DNA of 28,772 bases from JBMYQA01 sp049600855 (lineage in GTDB: Bacteria > Bacteroidota > Bacteroidia > Cytophagales > Flammeovirgaceae): contig JBMYQA010000046.1 in assembly GCA_049600855.1 (NCBI GenBank), forward strand, positions 1-28,772, in the 5' to 3' direction. The notes beneath the pieces were generated by a model, which ran no database searches, was not told the DNA's origin, and worked only from the letters and a program-made list of their open reading frames with translations. The position numbers and the translations under genes were made by a program. Below, piece after piece: positions 8,710 through 16,817 of the stretch. Numbering within the stretch: the first letter of the stretch is position 1; each line of letters opens with the position of its first letter.

Positions 8710-9768
8710 ATGCAGTTGGCAATGAAGCAGCATAGCGCGTTCAAATGGATTATTGGCAGTTTGGCTTTACTATTAGTAGGCGTTATGCTGGTGGCCATGA
8801 GCACAGGTGCTGTAGCGATATCTGTTATTGAAAGCATCAACATCTTGTTAGATGGAATAGGGATTTCACAGGAGGTGAATACGCAACAGGAAATGGTTCT
8901 GATGTCCATAAGAATCCCCAGAGTTCTGCTTAGCGTCATGGTTGGAGCTGCCTTAGGCGTAAGTGGTGCGGCATTGCAGGGACTATTCCGAAATCCATTG
9001 GTTGAGCCCAGCTTGTTGGGTGTCTCTAGTGGAGCTGCTTTGATGGCGGTAACCGTCATTGTATTTGGTGCATATTTTCCGTACCAATGGATGGAAACCT
9101 TGCAGTATTACCTCCTCCCTATTTTTGCTTTTATCGGTAGCCTCGTGGTGGTGATCATTACCTATTCCATCAGTCAACGGCAAGGCCGTACAGACATCAG
9201 CTTGTTACTTTTAGCAGGCATTGCCATGAATGCACTTGCCGTTTCACTGATCGGACTCATTATTTATTTTGCAGATGATCAGGCGCTAAGAACCTTTACC
9301 TTCTGGAGCTTAGGCGATTTAGGTGGAGCCACTTGGGATAAATTAGGATGGACAAGCCTTTTAGTAGTACTGCCTTCGATTGGTCTATTGTTCTACCACC
9401 GAAAGCTAGATGCTTTTGCGTTAGGAGAAGATGAAGCCTATCATCTTGGTATTTCAGTAGAACAGGTGAAATATGTGGTGGTTATTTTAAGTACATTAGC
9501 TATTGGCGCATCCGTAGCACTGATTGGTACTATTGGATTTGTTGGACTAATTGTTCCACACATCATTCGTACCCTGGTAGGGCCAAATCATCGTTTATTG
9601 TTGATTGCTTCCTTTATTGGTGGAGCGATTTTATTAACTTTAGCAGATTTGATTGCCCGCACAGTGGTGATGCCTAGTGAATTGCCAATCGGAATCATTA
9701 CCGCATTAATTGGTGCGCCATTTTTTATAGGCTTATTAATTCAAAGTAAACGAAAACGATTGATCTGA
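8710..9768 (+). CDS. hmuU: heme ABC transporter permease (FecCD family)
   Basis: This 352-residue polytopic membrane protein carries the FecCD/BtuC hallmarks: an N-terminal helix (IIGSLALLLVGVMLVAMS), RIPRVLLSVMVGAALGVSG, the GLFRNPLVEPSLLGVSSGA loop, and near the C-terminus GTIGFVGLIVPHIIRTLVGP, which forms the coupling region for the ATPase. The family has about ten transmembrane helices and works as a homodimer in the inner membrane. Met5 (MKQHSAF) is an alternative start. The stop codon shares one base with the start of the ATPase gene (TGATG), so the two are translationally coupled. Confidence 0.9.
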   Translation: MQLAMKQHSAFKWIIGSLALLLVGVMLVAMSTGAVAISVIESINILLDGIGISQEVNTQQEMVLMSIRIPRVLLSVMVGAALGVSGAALQGLFRNPLVEPSLLGVSSGAALMAVTVIVFGAYFPYQWMETLQYYLLPIFAFIGSLVVVIITYSISQRQGRTDISLLLLAGIAMNALAVSLIGLIIYFADDQALRTFTFWSLGDLGGATWDKLGWTSLLVVLPSIGLLFYHRKLDAFALGEDEAYHLGISVEQVKYVVVILSTLAIGASVALIGTIGFVGLIVPHIIRTLVGPNHRLLLIASFIGGAILLTLADLIARTVVMPSELPIGIITALIGAPFFIGLLIQSKRKRLI

Positions 9769-10613
9769 TGTACGTTGCACAACATATCGATTACTCCCTG
9801 AAAGGTAAAGCCATCTTACAAGATGTGAGCTTGCAATTGCAACCAGGTAAACTTACGGCATTACTTGGGCCAAATGGAGCAGGTAAATCTACCTTATTGA
9901 AGGTGTTATCGGGTAGGGTTCGCCCGCAAAAAGGCATGGTGTTGTTGGATGAAAATCCACTTGAAGAGATTAAGGAAAATGAGTTGGCCTTGCGCAGAGC
10001 GGTTATGCCACAACGTACCATCGTACAATTTCCTTACACTGTAAAAGAAATTGTGATGATGGGTTGCATTGCCCATAAAAGTCCGATCGCTGTTCAAGAA
10101 AAATTGGCGATTGAAAAATTAAATGCTGTTGACTTTCAATATTCACCAGATCGGAGTTACTTGAACTTATCTGGAGGAGAACAACAACGGGTTCAATTGG
10201 CGCGTGTACTAGCTCAAGTGAGTAGTCCATTACATTCGAATAAGTATTTATTGTTAGATGAACCAACATCCAGTTTAGATATAGCGAGAGAACAACAGTT
10301 GATGCAAATTATCAAGCAGTTATGTAAAGCTGGAATCGGGGTCTTAGTCATTATTCATGATATCAACCTAGCCATTCAATATGCCGATGAGTTGATATTT
10401 ATGAAGTCGGGTAGGGTAGTAACGAGTGGGGAGGTGATGGATGTAGCGAAAGCAGCTATTATTGAATCTGTTTACGATTATCCCGTGAAACTGATTCCAA
10501 CAGCGCAAATCGGTAGACCAATGGTTGTACCCATACCCAAAAGATCAGTAGTAGAAGGAAATGATCAGCCAATCAGTCAGGTTAGCATAAATGGCAGTTT
10601 GGCATTGAGTTAA
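9768..10613 (+). CDS. hmuV: heme ABC transporter ATP-binding protein
   Basis: This 281-residue ABC ATPase has Walker A GPNGAGKS (34-41), the signature LNLSGGEQQRVQLARVLAQ, Walker B LLLDEPTSSLDIA and the switch histidine in VLVIIHDINLAIQYAD. It powers the HmuU permease from the cytoplasmic face. The order of permease, ATPase and HemS-type gene is characteristic of heme rather than siderophore or cobalamin uptake. The C-terminal extension after the switch region (about 60 residues) is typical of HmuV/FepC-type proteins. The start codon overlaps the stop of hmuU. Confidence 0.92.
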   Translation: MYVAQHIDYSLKGKAILQDVSLQLQPGKLTALLGPNGAGKSTLLKVLSGRVRPQKGMVLLDENPLEEIKENELALRRAVMPQRTIVQFPYTVKEIVMMGCIAHKSPIAVQEKLAIEKLNAVDFQYSPDRSYLNLSGGEQQRVQLARVLAQVSSPLHSNKYLLLDEPTSSLDIAREQQLMQIIKQLCKAGIGVLVIIHDINLAIQYADELIFMKSGRVVTSGEVMDVAKAAIIESVYDYPVKLIPTAQIGRPMVVPIPKRSVVEGNDQPISQVSINGSLALS

Positions 10614-10676
10614 AATAAAACGGATCTACGCTTATGGCTTTTAGTTATAAGTAACTAACAAATTAAACAAGTTAAG

Positions 10677-11762
10677 ATGAATGCATTGAATATTACAGAG
10701 GATTATGTACGGGTTGATGAATTCCGTCAAGCTTGGGAAACCATCAAGCAAGAGCGACCTCATATTCGAATTAGAGAGGCCGCAGGTTTGCTCAACATTA
10801 GTGAAGCTCAACTGTTAGCAACAGGAATAGGGCCAGACTGCATTAGGCTAGAAGGCGATTGGGCAAAGTTTGTACAACGCTGGAAGGAGTTGGGATACGT
10901 CATGTCCCTCACGCGTAATGAAGGATGTGTATTGGAGCACAAAGGAACGTTTGATGAAATCAATTTTTTTGGTGGGGGTAGTCATCGAATGGGTACCGTT
11001 ATTGGGCCTATTGAAACCCGAATTTTCCTTAAGAGTTGGCAGGTAGCTTTTGCCGTAAGGCAAGAGATGAAGGGGAGAACTCTAGAAAGCATTCAAGTAT
11101 TCGATAAAGCAGGTGAAGCCATTACGAAAATTTACCTACAACGGAAGAGTAATCGCGATGCATACCTTCAGTTAATTGAAGATTTCAAATCAGAAAATCA
11201 GACTCCTGAACAAGCGATTTGTTTGCCTGAAACACCTGAATATAATAAAAACATTGATAAGGAAGCTTTCCTAAGCGATTGGGAACAACTCAAAGATACA
11301 CACAGCTTTTTTCCAATGCTTCGTAAGCATAAGGCGGCACGTTTACATGCCGTGCAATTGGCCGAAGGGGTGTTTACACAACGCATTCAACTGGATGCTA
11401 TTCAAGGTCTATTGGAAGACGCTGCAAAGCTGGAGATGCCAATCATGATTTTTGCGGGTAATCGGGGGAACCTTCAAATCCATCAAGATCGCGTAAATAA
11501 AATTGTATACATGGAACGCGGAGAAAATCCTGTTAACCAATGGCTCAATGTACTTGATCCTACTTTCAACATGCACCTTCGAATGGATTTATTGGAAACA
11601 GCTTGGGTAGTACAAAAGCCGACGAGTGATGGCTTAGTCACCTCAATCGAATTATTTGACAAAGAGGGAACATTAATCGTTCAGTTTTTTGGTTTACGGA
11701 AGCCTGGCGAACCCCAAAGACAGGACTGGGAAGCCTTGGTAGAGGAATTACCCAGAATATAA
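10677..11762 (+). CDS. hmuS: cytoplasmic heme-handling protein of the HemS/HmuS family
   Basis: This 361-residue protein has the two-fold internal repeat of HemS/ChuS/HmuS proteins. The first half contains VLEHKGTFDEINFFGGGSHRMGTVIGPIETRIF and the second RGNLQIHQDRVNKIVYMERGENPVNQWLNVLDPTFNMHL. Each half ends with a conserved SIQVFDKAGEAITKIYL or SIELFDKEGTLIVQFFG strand. The family binds imported heme in the cytoplasm; some members release iron by breaking the porphyrin and others act as carriers to a heme oxygenase, and sequence alone does not settle which. Residues 10-60 form a helical N-terminal segment (RIREAAGLLNISEAQLL) typical of the family. It lies 63 bp after hmuV and is followed by a strong hairpin. 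Confidence 0.88.
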   Translation: MNALNITEDYVRVDEFRQAWETIKQERPHIRIREAAGLLNISEAQLLATGIGPDCIRLEGDWAKFVQRWKELGYVMSLTRNEGCVLEHKGTFDEINFFGGGSHRMGTVIGPIETRIFLKSWQVAFAVRQEMKGRTLESIQVFDKAGEAITKIYLQRKSNRDAYLQLIEDFKSENQTPEQAICLPETPEYNKNIDKEAFLSDWEQLKDTHSFFPMLRKHKAARLHAVQLAEGVFTQRIQLDAIQGLLEDAAKLEMPIMIFAGNRGNLQIHQDRVNKIVYMERGENPVNQWLNVLDPTFNMHLRMDLLETAWVVQKPTSDGLVTSIELFDKEGTLIVQFFGLRKPGEPQRQDWEALVEELPRI

Positions 11763-11771
11763 CGATAACGA

Positions 11772-11799
11772 ACTGGTTCAAGTAGTCGCTTGAACCAGT
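11772..11799 (+). terminator. hairpin between hmuS and hmuR
   Basis: A perfect 11-bp inverted repeat (ACTGGTTCAAG and CTTGAACCAGT) with a 6-nt loop begins 9 bp after the hmuS stop. It is not followed by a clean run of T, so it may be an intrinsic terminator of low efficiency or an mRNA-stabilising or processing element that separates the transporter genes from the receptor genes. Confidence 0.5.
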
Positions 11800-11885
11800 G
11801 TTAGCATTCACTATTTATTGCATTAGTAAAAGAACAAGTCAACTGGGGCTAGTTATTTCGAATCTTTTACTTAAATACATTCACA

Positions 11886-14150
11886 ATGCAGGTTCAAAAA
11901 ATAATTTTTTGGATGTTGTTGTGCCTGCCGACTATTGGCTATGCTCAACAGCAATTGCTACTCCAAAATGCAAAAGGAGAACGAATTGGCTATGCGCATG
12001 TACGCTTAAAAGGGGCAACTGATAAAATCGTAGAAGGAATGAGTTCTGAGAAAGGCATTTTCGAATTTAATCAGCTGGCTTTTCCAATTAAAGCGCAAGT
12101 ACAACACATAAACTATAAAAGCTGGGAGGGGAAGATTACAGATGCGGCAGCCTTGAAGGTTGTTTTAGAAGCGAAAGCTCACGTGTTAGATGAAGTAGTG
12201 GTTACGGGGCAATACCTTCCGCAAGCTGGTGAATTGTCTGTGCAGCCAGTTCGCGTACTTACTAAAGAACGCATTACTGCACTGGGTACGAACCAATTGG
12301 AAGATGTATTACGCCAAGAATTGAACATTCGCTTTACGCAAGACATGGCGCTAGGCGTGGCTAATATGACTTTGCAAGGACTAGACGGCCAATCGGTAAA
12401 AGTTTTAATAGATGGTACACCCATTGGCGGACGCGGAGGCACTTCCAATGCCGTTGATCTCAATCAAATTAATCCGCAACTGATTGAACGAATTGAAATT
12501 ATTGAAGGCCCAATGGCTGTAAATTACGGTGCTGATGCCTTGGCTGGTGTAATTAATATCATCACTAAGAAAAATACCAAGCATACACTTGAGGCGCAAG
12601 CTTCGTGGCAAGAAGGAACAGTTGGAAATGAATATGGCGATGAGCAAGGGATTCGCGATGTATCAGCTGGCTTGGGTGGTCGAGTAGGGAAGAACTTTTC
12701 AGCGAAAGCAAATGCTCGGATGTATAATTTTAATGGTTGGAAAGGCAACGCAGAAGGGCGTGCTAAACAATGGCTGCCCAAAGATCAATTGTTTTTAGGA
12801 GGCATGCTGCGTTTTAACAAAGGCAAGTTTGATGCGTACTACAGAATAGATTATTTAGATGAAGAATTGACCGATTTGGATGCTGATTTTGAGGAAGAGG
12901 CAGGACGGCTAGTGGCCTATGACGATGAATATTTGACCAACCGATGGATGCATCAGGCACAAGCTACTTATACTCCGAATCAGACTGCGCGGCTTCATGC
13001 CTTAGCCTCGTTTACCGATTTTTCTCGATTGTCGAGAGATGTGCTAGTAAGCCCCTCAGGAGATAGACGCTTGGTAATTGGAAGTGAAGCGGAAACTTGG
13101 TTTCACAATTGGAATTACCGCCTTACGGCCAGTAAACAAGCGCTTACGAAATGGTTAAGTGGCGAAGTGGGCGTAGATATCAATACCGAAAAAGGCGGAG
13201 GGTTGCGGATTGTAGCAGGAGAACAAAACTGGCATGACATCGCATTTTTCGCTTCCTCAGAAATTACACCAATTCCATCGCTCGCCATTCGGCCAGGCAT
13301 ACGCTGGGCGAAGAATTCCAATTATCATGTACCAGTAACGCCTTCCTTACGCATAAGACATCAAGTGGGGAAATTTACCTCTCGATTTGCGGTAGCTAAA
13401 GGATTTCGGGCACCTTCTTTACGTGAACTATTTTTCTTTTTTCAGGATACCAATCACGATATTATTGGAAATCCGAGCCTTGATGCAGAAACATCTACCA
13501 ACCTCTCGGCTCAATTTGAATTGAGGCAGTTAGAAGTAGCGAAGGGAGATTTAAAGCTGACGACCGATTTTTTCTTTAATGATGTAGATCACAAAATCGC
13601 TTTGGCGAGTCTACAAGGGCAAACCAGCTTTACCTACTTAAATATCGATCGTTTTAAAACTCTTGGAACACGAGTGCAAGGCAATTGGTCGCTTGGAAAC
13701 TGGGACGCACAAGTAGGTTTTATTTACACAGGTTTTTACAACCGCCATGCAGAAGAGGAAAATAATGAAGGAGTAGACCAAGACTTCTATTACTACCCAG
13801 AGTTAAACTTTTCCACAACGTATAAATTCGATAAAATAGGCTTATCCGTTAATGGTTTTTATAAGTATTATGGAAGATTGCCAGCTCCCCAAATAGATGA
13901 AGATGGAACGCCATATTTGGCACACATCAATCCTTACCATTGGATGGATTTAACGATACAAAAGAACCTGTTTAAGAAAAGTACTACCATTACTTTAGGA
14001 GTCAGAAACTTGTTTGACATTCAAGAAATTGACAATTCGATTCGCTCAACAGGGGGAGCGCATGGTACTGCTGGCGGAAACGATGCTGTAGGCTATGGCC
14101 GCTCTTATTTCTTAAGACTTAGCTATCAGTTCAACTATCAAAAACCGTAA
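11886..14150 (+). CDS. hmuR: TonB-dependent heme receptor
   Basis: This 754-residue outer-membrane receptor has a signal peptide (MQVQKIIFWMLLCLPTIGYAQ), a carboxypeptidase-regulatory-like domain (about 22-98) common in Bacteroidetes receptors, a plug domain (about 100-215, with VLDEVVVTGQY and the NYGADALAGVINIITKK end) and a 22-strand barrel ending in a typical aromatic residue region. In the barrel, FRAP at 507-510 and NPSL at 529-532 bracket His524. The FRAP...His...NPNL arrangement is the known hallmark of heme receptors such as HemR and HmuR, which supports heme as ligand. It would take heme, perhaps from the HmuY-like lipoprotein encoded next, and move it into the periplasm with TonB energy. 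Confidence 0.9.
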   Translation: MQVQKIIFWMLLCLPTIGYAQQQLLLQNAKGERIGYAHVRLKGATDKIVEGMSSEKGIFEFNQLAFPIKAQVQHINYKSWEGKITDAAALKVVLEAKAHVLDEVVVTGQYLPQAGELSVQPVRVLTKERITALGTNQLEDVLRQELNIRFTQDMALGVANMTLQGLDGQSVKVLIDGTPIGGRGGTSNAVDLNQINPQLIERIEIIEGPMAVNYGADALAGVINIITKKNTKHTLEAQASWQEGTVGNEYGDEQGIRDVSAGLGGRVGKNFSAKANARMYNFNGWKGNAEGRAKQWLPKDQLFLGGMLRFNKGKFDAYYRIDYLDEELTDLDADFEEEAGRLVAYDDEYLTNRWMHQAQATYTPNQTARLHALASFTDFSRLSRDVLVSPSGDRRLVIGSEAETWFHNWNYRLTASKQALTKWLSGEVGVDINTEKGGGLRIVAGEQNWHDIAFFASSEITPIPSLAIRPGIRWAKNSNYHVPVTPSLRIRHQVGKFTSRFAVAKGFRAPSLRELFFFFQDTNHDIIGNPSLDAETSTNLSAQFELRQLEVAKGDLKLTTDFFFNDVDHKIALASLQGQTSFTYLNIDRFKTLGTRVQGNWSLGNWDAQVGFIYTGFYNRHAEEENNEGVDQDFYYYPELNFSTTYKFDKIGLSVNGFYKYYGRLPAPQIDEDGTPYLAHINPYHWMDLTIQKNLFKKSTTITLGVRNLFDIQEIDNSIRSTGGAHGTAGGNDAVGYGRSYFLRLSYQFNYQKP

Positions 14151-14201
14151 TTACTTCGCTTTATTAATTAGAATTTTACTTTATTTCCAAATTTTATACC
14201 A

Positions 14202-15566
14202 ATGAAAAAGTTAGCAATCTTAGGATGCTTTTTCCTAGCAATTACCTTATTTACTGCATGTGATGATGACAGTGTCGCATTACCAGATTTAACTGTCGGC
14301 TTTAGTTCAACCCAAACGAATATTGCAGAAGACGAAAGTTCAATCACAGTAGATTTAGTGTTTTCACGAGCAGTCGCAGAAGCAGGACAAATTGTGTTAG
14401 ATGTAACCGAGACGGGTATGGCGTATGGCACAGACTATACCACCTTTCCAGCAGTTTTGAACGGACAAATTACACTCGATGTGGCTGTAGGCGCAAGCGC
14501 TGCGGGTGTGACGCTAAACAAAGTAAGAACCAGTTTTGATGGCGAAGAAAATTTACAATTTGCGATTAACTCTTTGCCGACAGGATTATTTACAGGGCAA
14601 AATACGGAGATTACCTTAAATTTTACTGAAGTTATTGCCAGTAGTTCCACCTTAGACCCTACGGTAGGAGGTGCTACTCAGCCTAACGCAGTATACGTAG
14701 ATTTGAGTGCTTCAAAGCAAATTGCAGTTGACCGAGCCAGTTGGGATTTAGGGTTTTACAGTGTGGGTAATGAATTTAGGGTAATCATAAATCCTCATTT
14801 AAGTGCTAGTACACAAGCCGTTGATAAAACAGACTTGAATGAAGTGGGCGAACCTGATAGCATTGGCTTTGCAGCAAGCATGTCATTTGCCGCATTTAAC
14901 CCAGCAGGAGCAGCTTGGATCGACAATCCTTCAGGCGATATTTCACAAACGGCCATTACCGAAATTAGCACGACTGATGCCGATAATAAAGTATATATTT
15001 TAGATAGAGGTACGGATGCAGATGGGAATGCCTTAGGCTGGAAGAAAATTCGAATTTTACAATCGGGTGGAAATTATGTATTACAGCATGCAGACATTGC
15101 TGCAACGACCTTTACTGAAGTAACGATCAGTAAAGCTAGTGCTTACAATTTCACCTTTTTCAATTTTGAAAATGGTGAAGTCAGTGTAGAACCCAAGAAA
15201 GCGCGTTGGGATATCGCCTTTGCTGTACATACGCAGTATTTGAACTTTGGGGGTGGTTTAATCCCTTATTCGTTGAAGGATATGGTATTTCAAAATCGAA
15301 CAGGAGTAACTTCCATTATGCTAGATGAAGCTACTTATGGTGCGTATGAGAACTTTGTAACCGCAGATGCTGCAGGGATCACCTTAAGCAGCAACCAAAT
15401 TGAAATTGGTGGTTCTTGGAGAGATGTATTCACAGTTTCCGTGCACGATGATCGCTTCTATTTGGTAAAAGATGGAGATGGAAACTTGTTCAAATTAAAA
15501 TTTAATCGCATGGCGCTCAGTGGTGAACGAGGGAATCCACAATTTAGCTATGAGTTGTTAGACTAA
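14202..15566 (+). CDS. hmuY: HmuY-like heme-binding lipoprotein with an extra N-terminal domain
   Basis: This 454-residue lipoprotein (lipobox FTAC, Cys20) has two parts. Residues about 28-148 resemble a Calx-beta-type beta-sandwich (VGFSSTQTNIAEDESSITVDLVFS, GTDYTTFPA, FDGEENLQFAI, ITLNFTEV). Residues about 155-454 match the HmuY family, with AVYVDLSASKQIAVDRASWDLGFYS and later KKARWDIAFAVHTQYLNFGGG. HmuY of Porphyromonas gingivalis is a short surface hemophore that binds heme through two histidines. Here the protein is about twice as long, and histidines in VIINPHLSAS, VLQHADIA and AVHTQYL are candidates for ligands. It follows hmuR by 51 bp and is likely co-transcribed. The extra domain may act as a spacer from the cell surface; that is inference. 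Confidence 0.8.
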   Translation: MKKLAILGCFFLAITLFTACDDDSVALPDLTVGFSSTQTNIAEDESSITVDLVFSRAVAEAGQIVLDVTETGMAYGTDYTTFPAVLNGQITLDVAVGASAAGVTLNKVRTSFDGEENLQFAINSLPTGLFTGQNTEITLNFTEVIASSSTLDPTVGGATQPNAVYVDLSASKQIAVDRASWDLGFYSVGNEFRVIINPHLSASTQAVDKTDLNEVGEPDSIGFAASMSFAAFNPAGAAWIDNPSGDISQTAITEISTTDADNKVYILDRGTDADGNALGWKKIRILQSGGNYVLQHADIAATTFTEVTISKASAYNFTFFNFENGEVSVEPKKARWDIAFAVHTQYLNFGGGLIPYSLKDMVFQNRTGVTSIMLDEATYGAYENFVTADAAGITLSSNQIEIGGSWRDVFTVSVHDDRFYLVKDGDGNLFKLKFNRMALSGERGNPQFSYELLD

Positions 15567-15659
15567 TGAGCTTCAAGCTAAGGAGTTGATTTTGAATTTG
15601 ATTCATTCTTTAGCAATAAGTAGAAACCACGCACACACACATTGGTAGACCGTTTTCTG

Positions 15660-15688
15660 AGTTGGGGCTGTTCATGACAGTCCTAACT
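15660..15688 (+). terminator. hairpin with T-rich tail after hmuY
   Basis: The arms AGTTGGGGCTG and CAGTCCTAACT pair over 11 positions (two of them G-U in RNA) around the 7-nt loop TTCATGA. TCTTTTCCTTC follows and TCTTTTTA comes slightly later. This fits an intrinsic terminator for the + strand heme transcript, and would leave the small gene at 15744 dependent on read-through or its own promoter. Confidence 0.6.
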
Positions 15689-15743
15689 TCTTTTCCTTCA
15701 AAAGTCTTTTTAAATCAGTTTATTGACCAAACGTTCAAGTCTT

Positions 15744-16079
15744 ATGGATCATACTCATGATGATCATCCAACGCTTGTTTTAAGCGAAAATGATTATGGT
15801 ACACTGTGTAAATGCAAGAGCTGTAAGCAGTATACCTTGGCCTATAAAACCATTGTTATTCCTTTTAATCAAAAGTCTTTTTATGCATTTGAGAAAGTAC
15901 TAAAATGCTTTAAACCAGCGGACTTTAATATGTATCACCCACAAGGCATGAAAGCCGTGATTCGAAATAACCATTCCGATTTATCCATTGCGTTTACCTA
16001 CAGCGAAGTACAAGATTTACTAAAGCTCTATCGCGAAGCCAAGCTCATGGATGAAGTATTTGCGATATTGAGCAGTTAA
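15744..16079 (+). CDS. small CxCxxC protein at the end of the heme locus
   Basis: The ATG at 15744 gives a 111-residue soluble protein; the frame stays open up to a TTG at 15723, but the ATG is the better start. The N-terminus is histidine-rich (MDHTHDDHP), and residues about 24-29 form CKCKSC, a CxCxxC pattern that could bind zinc, iron or heme. The rest is helical (FYAFEKVLKCFKPADFNMY; YSEVQDLLKLYREAKLMDEVFAIL). I recall similar small proteins of unknown function in Bacteroidetes near heme genes (possibly DUF6686), but this is not certain. Position after hmuY suggests a role in heme or iron use. No catalytic motif is recognisable. It is convergent with the WG-repeat gene, 36 bp away. Confidence 0.65.
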   Translation: MDHTHDDHPTLVLSENDYGTLCKCKSCKQYTLAYKTIVIPFNQKSFYAFEKVLKCFKPADFNMYHPQGMKAVIRNNHSDLSIAFTYSEVQDLLKLYREAKLMDEVFAILSS

Positions 16080-16115
16080 AATAGGCGCTAAAAGTTTAAA
16101 TCAATTCCTGTAAAC

Positions 16116-16817
16116 TCAAACCTCAATAATTTTTCTTCCTTTTTCATTAATTATAATTTTCTCATGATTGAATAGGGTAACTACAGCAAAACCATTATAG
16201 AAAGGTTCTACTGCAAGGTAACGGTCGGAATATATTGCTCGCCCATTTCGATTAATATGAAACCAACCTGTACGGTCTTTAGCAGTTGCAAAACCTTTAT
16301 GAAACACGCCTAAGTCAACAAACTCCTGATTATGAAGAAGTTTTCCGAAACAGTCAATATGACGATAAAAACCATCATGAGATTTTACACAGGCAACTCT
16401 GTCTTTAAAATCTCCTGCATAAATATAGTTTTCAGAATAGATTCTATCTCCATTTAATTTGATATGGAAGTAGTTATTTTGATTATCACTGACTGTACAA
16501 AGTTCATCTTGGTAATTACCCACCCAAGCATAATGGTGAGTATATATGGATTTGCCAACTTCATTAATATGAAACCATCCTTGAGATGATATTACTGCTG
16601 CTCTTTTGTAATAATAACCAAAAGTTCTTTGGTATCTTTCTGGATAAATGGGTTCACCGTGTATGTTGATGTGATAGGCACCTGTTTGATCAATAACAGG
16701 TGCTAAACCAGGTTCATGAAATTTCAATACTTCATCGAATGTTTGAGAGAATATTGGTTGGTCATCAAATGTAAAGTAAGTATTATCGGACGATACTTTA
16801 ATCTCTTTCCAATTCAT
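16116..16817 (-). CDS. WG-repeat protein
   Basis: This 233-residue protein is built from about seven units of 33-35 residues, starting near 14, 48, 81, 116, 151, 185 and 219. The repeated core is aromatic-Phe-His-Ile-x-x-x-Gly-x-x-Ile-Tyr-x-x-x-Tyr, as in WFHINEVGKSIYTHHYAW and YFHIKLNGDRIYSENYIY. These are WG-type beta repeats, which occur in bacterial proteins of diverse and mostly unknown function and form extended beta structures. There is no signal peptide, so it is probably cytoplasmic. It is the last gene of a four-gene operon and overlaps the methyltransferase stop by 4 bp. In this setting it could be a scaffold, carrier or the protein that is modified; none of these is shown by sequence. 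Confidence 0.75.
   Translation of the reverse strand: MNWKEIKVSSDNTYFTFDDQPIFSQTFDEVLKFHEPGLAPVIDQTGAYHINIHGEPIYPERYQRTFGYYYKRAAVISSQGWFHINEVGKSIYTHHYAWVGNYQDELCTVSDNQNNYFHIKLNGDRIYSENYIYAGDFKDRVACVKSHDGFYRHIDCFGKLLHNQEFVDLGVFHKGFATAKDRTGWFHINRNGRAIYSDRYLAVEPFYNGFAVVTLFNHEKIIINEKGRKIIEV

Noticed and set aside
16094..16116. AGTTTA and TAAACT arms between the convergent genes at 16.1 kb
   Set aside because: Only 6 bp of AT-rich stem with a 12-nt loop; below the level at which a terminator can be claimed.
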